From assembly GCF_003286085.1 (NCBI RefSeq), contig NW_020825336.1, forward strand, positions 620,001 through 684,000: a DNA stretch of 64,000 nt, in the 5' to 3' direction. Positions 58,835 through 64,000 of this stretch are shown piece by piece (the first letter of the stretch is position 1; each line of letters begins with the position of its first letter). The notes beneath the pieces are model-generated. The model was not told the DNA's origin. It saw nothing but the letters and a program-made list of their open reading frames with translations, and did not search any database. This DNA comes from Drosophila persimilis (taxonomy: Eukaryota > Arthropoda > Insecta > Diptera > Drosophilidae). The translations under genes were made by a program, and so were the position numbers.

Positions 58835-61800
58835 TACGTCGCTGCCAATGCCAAGTATTTCTTGCCTGCTTGTTTCTTTTCCTTTTTTTTTTTTGGCAAA
58901 TTGCGTCTGGAAATTGCGGTAATAATTTGCAGCTTACTAAATATGAAGATCAGCTCCGGTTCGGAGTCGGAGTTGAAGCCGAAGTTGGGTTTGGGACTGG
59001 AGCTGGAGCTGGAGCTGGTGCTGGAGTCCAAGTCCGAGCACGATCTGTGCGCCTCCCCCTTGCCGACCAACAAAAAAAAAAAAAAACAAATTTATTAACT
59101 TGTGCAAAATTAGTCGCTTACAGTCGTTTAGACATTGCAATTTGGTTTTTATTGCTGTTTGGTTTTCGTGTACGAGCCGTGTACGAGTGGAGTATCTATG
59201 AGATACACTTTTGCACCGTCTCCGACTGCGACTCCGACTCCGGCATCCTTTCGGCCAGCTGCAGACTCCGCTCCACTGGTGCTGCTGCCTTTGACTGCGG
59301 CTTTTATGGGTTTTTATTAAGTTTTATGACCCTGAAATTGTTGCACTAATCAGCCGACAATTTATGAGGCATTTGTATTTGGCCAACGCGGCAAAGCAAC
59401 CAAAATTTGTGGCCACATTCATAAAATCAGAGACCCAGCCGAGGGAGGGCAGCGCGGGCGGCGCGGGCAGCGCGGGGAGACAGTCCCCGACATAGTCGTA
59501 TAGTTAATGAAAATTAGTTGAAATATGCAAAGCATCCGCAGCCTCGGTGTGGCACGGCCACCTCTGATTAGTGGAAATGCTGGGGATCGTAAAAAGACCC
59601 CGACTCGACTCGGAGTCACTTTAATGGTCACCATGGCTGGCATAAGTATCCCGTTTGGGGGACTCGTGTGGCCGGGTCTGGTTGTCCGGGTGTCTGGGTG
59701 GGCCCCTCGACGAAACACCTAAGCTCGTAAATTGCAGGGGAATCGCCTTCGATGTCGCATCGAATCGTTATGGGTATTTATAGGACGGGAAAGGTTAAAC
59801 TTGAGTGAATGTTCTCTGCTGAAAGGGGGAGCCCTGCCAGAGGTGGATCTACTCCGAGTAGAACTTAATCTTTCCTTTAGATCCTACACCTACTCCTTGG
59901 GCAAATGGCATCTCTCATTGATCGTTTTCCTGGTCTGATCTGCAGCTGCCTCATCGAGGCCCAGGCCCAGGCCTGCAACTCAAATCAAAACCGCATTTAG
60001 CCATAAATCTGTCTAGGCAAAGACCATCCCCCTCCTCCCCACCACCAGTCCCCACCGCCAGTCCATGGCCATTTCAAGAGTCGTCAGTCGTCAGTCGCCA
60101 GTCGTCAGGCATTGGCCATCTTCCATCCGTCTTGCTGACAAATAATTTACCATAAAATCAACGACAACTGCCAATTTTTCAGTAATTAGCCCCCACGAGC
60201 CCCCTCCTGGCACGGCCTCCTGGCATCCTCCCCCTTTGAGAGCACTTGAGCGTAATTAATAATATATATACTCCTCCACCTCCTCCATGTGCTCCGACGA
60301 CTCCTCCGTCTGGGGCGCGATCATTGTTAGGTTTGAGGGAAGGATGGACGGATGGACGGATGGATAGATGGTAGGATGCTGCTCCCAGCATTTGCAGAAA
60401 ATTAATTGTGCTCCAAGCAGATTAACACATGCGTGGCACGAAAACGTTGCAGCGGCAGTGGCAGTGCCCCGGGCAGGGAGGGGTCGGCGGGTATGGAGAA
60501 ATTCCTGCCACATGGAGCGGAGGATGATGCGTTTTGGGAATTTTCAGCGTTTTACAAATTTGAAAATTTCTTGCCGCATTTTTACGACTCCCCGCCTCTG
60601 GATGTCTGCATTTTTATGTCGATCGTGTTGTCACAGTACCCATGCCACATGCCCCATGCCCCATGCCACTGCTGATGTTGCATGTGGCACGCGCGTCGCA
60701 TAATTAATTAAAAACGCATTTAAACGAAGCTTCACGACAGTCAATCGTTCGTGTACATTTGGCTGCAGACTCTGGCAGCAGCATGCGGCCCCTGCCCCTG
60801 CCCCAGCCCCTGCCACACTCGACTCCACCTCTCTGCCGCAAGTTTAATGCCTTTCCTAAGAAGCCTTTCGTCGCCGTGGCACTGCCATAAATATACGTAT
60901 AAATAAAGAGAATGGAGAACTCTATTCTCGTTAGAAACTCTTGTGTCTGGCGTCTCTCGTCTTTCGTCTTTGTCTTTGTCGTCGGTGGCAGGCAACATGT
61001 GTCGCTTTTGGGGCTCGGGTGATTCAGAGTCTCGCGGCAGAGTTGACGAAATGTTGACAAGCCTCCGGGAGCCGACGCTGCCACACAATCGATGATCCGT
61101 TCACGGGAGATTTGCATACAGGCATCATGACAACCTCTGACTCGAAATCTTTTGACCTTCTGCTGCGGCAGCATTCGGGCTTTGAGGTCACATTGGAAAG
61201 GTTTAAAGTTGCTGGGAATGAAACGCTTACGCTGCTGCAGTCATAATCTTGATGGGGGCCCAGAGGTTAGATCTTGAGTTGGAGAATGGGAATCTGGAGA
61301 TCGGGAAATCTCCAATAAATCAAACAATAAAATTGATTCAATAATAATCATAATTTTTTCCAGCTAAACATCCTCTATACCAATAAAAAACAAAAGGGAA
61401 AAGTTCCCTAGAATTCCAACAAAATCGAGTTTTTATTTATGAAATTTCGTATTTATTTTTGTATATTTTTATTTGCTCTTTTTGGATGTTTTGAAATTAA
61501 ATAGCTCACTGAAAGCCACTTAACAGTTGATTTCAGTTGAATTTAATGCAACATTAGCGTTTTTTTATGCCCCTGCCACAGGCAGAGGCAGAGGCAGAGG
61601 CACAGACCCTCGGCCAAAATGTTTCGAGGTGATAGAATCTACATCCATGGGCAATCGATGGACCACCCGACAGTCGGTCGGACTTCTTGGCAGCCCGTGT
61701 GCTGATGCTGCCGCTGCTGCTGCTGCGGTGCTGCGCCTCCATGTGGCAAGCGTTGCTGATGGGAAACAGCTGACCAGAATGTACCGAAAATATATTTTAT

Positions 61801-63241
61801 TTATATGTCAGATAAATAAACCCGCGAGGAAAATAATGCCTCATGGCACTACCTCCTCTGATTGGCAGGCCGCAGCCTCCAGAGCCGGGCCGTTCCTGGG
61901 GCATGTCGGAGATAGAATGCAGACACACGGCGGCCAGGTGGGCCTGGGGTTGGGGGCGGGGGCGGGATTTTGGGTGTTCTTCTTGGTACTTGGCTCCATT
62001 CATAGACTGTTTTCCCATTAATAATTCCATTTCAAAGGAATATGGCATCAACAATTTAATGGAAATTGTAGCCAAGTTTTGGCTGGGAATTTACTAGGAA
62101 AAAGCATAGATCTGTTGAAGGGAATATAGGCCAAGGAAAGTATATATAAAAGCGATTTTTGAATGTCAGTTACCACACCCCAAAGACGATGCTCTAAACG
62201 AGAGAGAGAGATCTCTCGTGAGAGATCAAGTCATCCAAAGAGTTGCCCCATTCGCACCTTGATTTAGTGGCGTGCTTTGGACATTAGGTATCCCCAATTA
62301 AAGCACTTGATCTCTTGGTTAACTTGCTCATTACGTGATTAACACAGCCACCGGAGGATCTCGGAGTGGACGATCAAATTTATAACAGATCATTGGTGCC
62401 CGGCACTGCCTGCAATCGCTTCGTTTAGGCCCACTTAGACCGCTGAGCGAGCGACCACTGGCCGCCACTCATTCGACACACTCTCGACACCTCGGCAGGG
62501 GCACAGGCAAGGGGGCACGGAGAACGGGGCACGGTGCACGGGACATGGAGGAGCAGTGGGGGCTATAACGATCATTGTCATGGATGGTCATGGCACAGCG
62601 GGGCGGCAGCCATAGCTGTTAACTACTGTACTGAATGGGCGCATTTGCAACCGTTTGCACTCACTTTTTAGGCCGTAATAAATTCGCATAAATTTTAACA
62701 CAGCTACCCCCCCCTTGACTCACCCGTACTGTGCTCGGACTCGCATGGAATGGGCCAATAAGCGAGCGATTTGTGTGCCTAATGAAGGCGATTTGTTGCG
62801 GCACCAAGTGCCACTAAATTAGACATGAAAATTGATGGGATACCAAAGCAGAATCCCGATCCCTAGGATCGTTAACGATCCGCCACTGATACTCACCGGA
62901 TTGTGGCATTTATTTGAAAAATCAGTGTGAAAATATTTTATTTTATATACTTCGATCAAGTGGCTGTCGGCTGGAGATTGTTTTGTGTCTGCTGATCGTC
63001 TGCAGATGGTTCTTCGCCCCCCCTCCCCCAGTTGATCGGTGGACCACTTCTGGTCAATATCAGACATTCCATCCATTCATCCGTCTGTCTGTCTGTCCAT
63101 TGGCGTGCCTGTTATCACCCCATTCGATGGCAAGTGTTTGTTTCTTTTTTTTATTTTCAGCTTACGCACTTTTCACACAAACATCCCGCAGACACAGACA
63201 GACAGAAGACTTTTCACAATTTCCTTTGGTGCTCGGTGCTT

Positions 63242-63264
63242 GGGGGTGGGGGGGGGGGGGGGGG
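63242..63264 (+). repeat. Near-homopolymeric G tract
   Basis: More than twenty G with one T. It is likely unstable and prone to sequencing error. C-rich or proline-rich frames on the other strand are artefacts. Confidence 0.85.
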
Positions 63265-64000
63265 CACTGGAAAATGTCTACAGCTGGGCAAATGTAAAAT
63301 GGAAACACCTGCAAATTGCAAAACATCAAGCGGGATTCGTCAGGGAGCTGGGGGCCGACTCGTCGCAGACGACCACAATGCTGGCGGGGAATGCAATAAG
63401 TCAGGGCCACCCTCAGAGGGCAGGCCGCACAGCTGACAGGAAGCCAACCCCCGTGGCAGGGGCAGGGGCGGGGGCAGGGGCAGGGGCAGGGGCAGGGGCA
63501 GCTGGTAAGGCCAGCGCTCATGAATACATTTGAACTCGTTAACTCCGACACACCCCAACATTTTCGTTGGGGGTTGTTCCTGCGTATCCCATCCATCCAT
63601 CCATCCATCCCATCCCATCCTTCGTCCTTTGGGCGCTTTGCACGTGCACAATTTCGAGTTCATGAAAAGGAATTTCGCTCTGGGGGGAGCTTCGGTCGTC
63701 ATAGTCTGACATTTATTAGAATTCTTTCTCTCCGTCTCTCTCGCTGGGGGCCCTGGGCGTGGGCGTGGGCGTTCGGCGTTGGGGGAGTACAATAAATTGT
63801 GCGTCGAAAGCTTTTAGCCAGGACGAAAGTACGGCCCGGCTGCCATGGCGCACGGAAAGCAGGAAAGCAGGAAAGGCACTTTCGTTTCGGTTTGTTGATT
63901 CTAATACTCGGTTCACTGCCATTAAAGTTTTGGTTTGTTCGGATGGGGGGGACACGATGGCTGTAGCCTGTGGCTGATACGCCAGCCTTAAAGCCATTTG

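Larger units (their letters stand above)
52161..64000. other. Gene-poor region, third part
   Basis: No gene is supported to the right edge. Features seen are a GACTCG/GACTGC repeat (about 52860-52905), a GGTGGC run (about 55458-55490), several CATC/GGAT runs, a near-pure G tract (63242-63264) and small DINE-1-like hairpins (57697-57722 and 58686-58834). A short GC-rich frame at 56645-56795 follows an acceptor-like CTCAG but has no recognisable homologue. Confidence 0.45.

Overview
The window is Drosophila-like nuclear DNA. Several proteins can be followed across canonical GT-AG introns and match well-known insect families closely: SF3B3, a BMCP/UCP5-type mitochondrial carrier and VMP1. The dense microsatellites and short introns suggest an obscura-group fly, but that species guess is inference only.

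Left part, 1-11.1 kb: the 3' half of a + strand gene for a CUB + LDL-receptor-A + transmembrane protein. Its 5' exons lie off the left edge, and it has a long AT-rich 3' trailer. From 11.4 to 15.4 kb, two minus-strand genes follow: an intronless VMP1/Tango5 homologue (autophagy, ER scramblase) and the five-exon brain mitochondrial carrier Bmcp. From 21.4 to 24.4 kb, a two-exon gene with a TATA-Inr promoter encodes a small secreted single-VWC cysteine-rich protein.

Centre, 26.3-32.8 kb: Sf3b3, splicing factor 3b subunit 3. It is complete in six coding exons and encodes 1228 aa. It is the most interesting locus. Its transcript continues through four spliced exons after the stop codon. Its introns carry what look like four well-formed box C/D snoRNAs, two good and one weak H/ACA snoRNA candidates, and one weaker C/D candidate. 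Three of the C/D RNAs sit in introns downstream of the stop, with D boxes 74-79 nt from the 3' splice site. Antisense elements match conserved 28S rRNA segments from memory. The locus therefore appears to couple a spliceosome subunit to a snoRNA cluster that modifies the ribosome.

Right part, 32.8-64 kb: no convincing gene in 31 kb. It is full of microsatellites and homopolymers and holds one clear 130-bp tandem repeat at 51.86-52.16 kb and small DINE-1/Helitron-like hairpins. It may be intergenic, or a large intron or regulatory domain of a gene outside the window.
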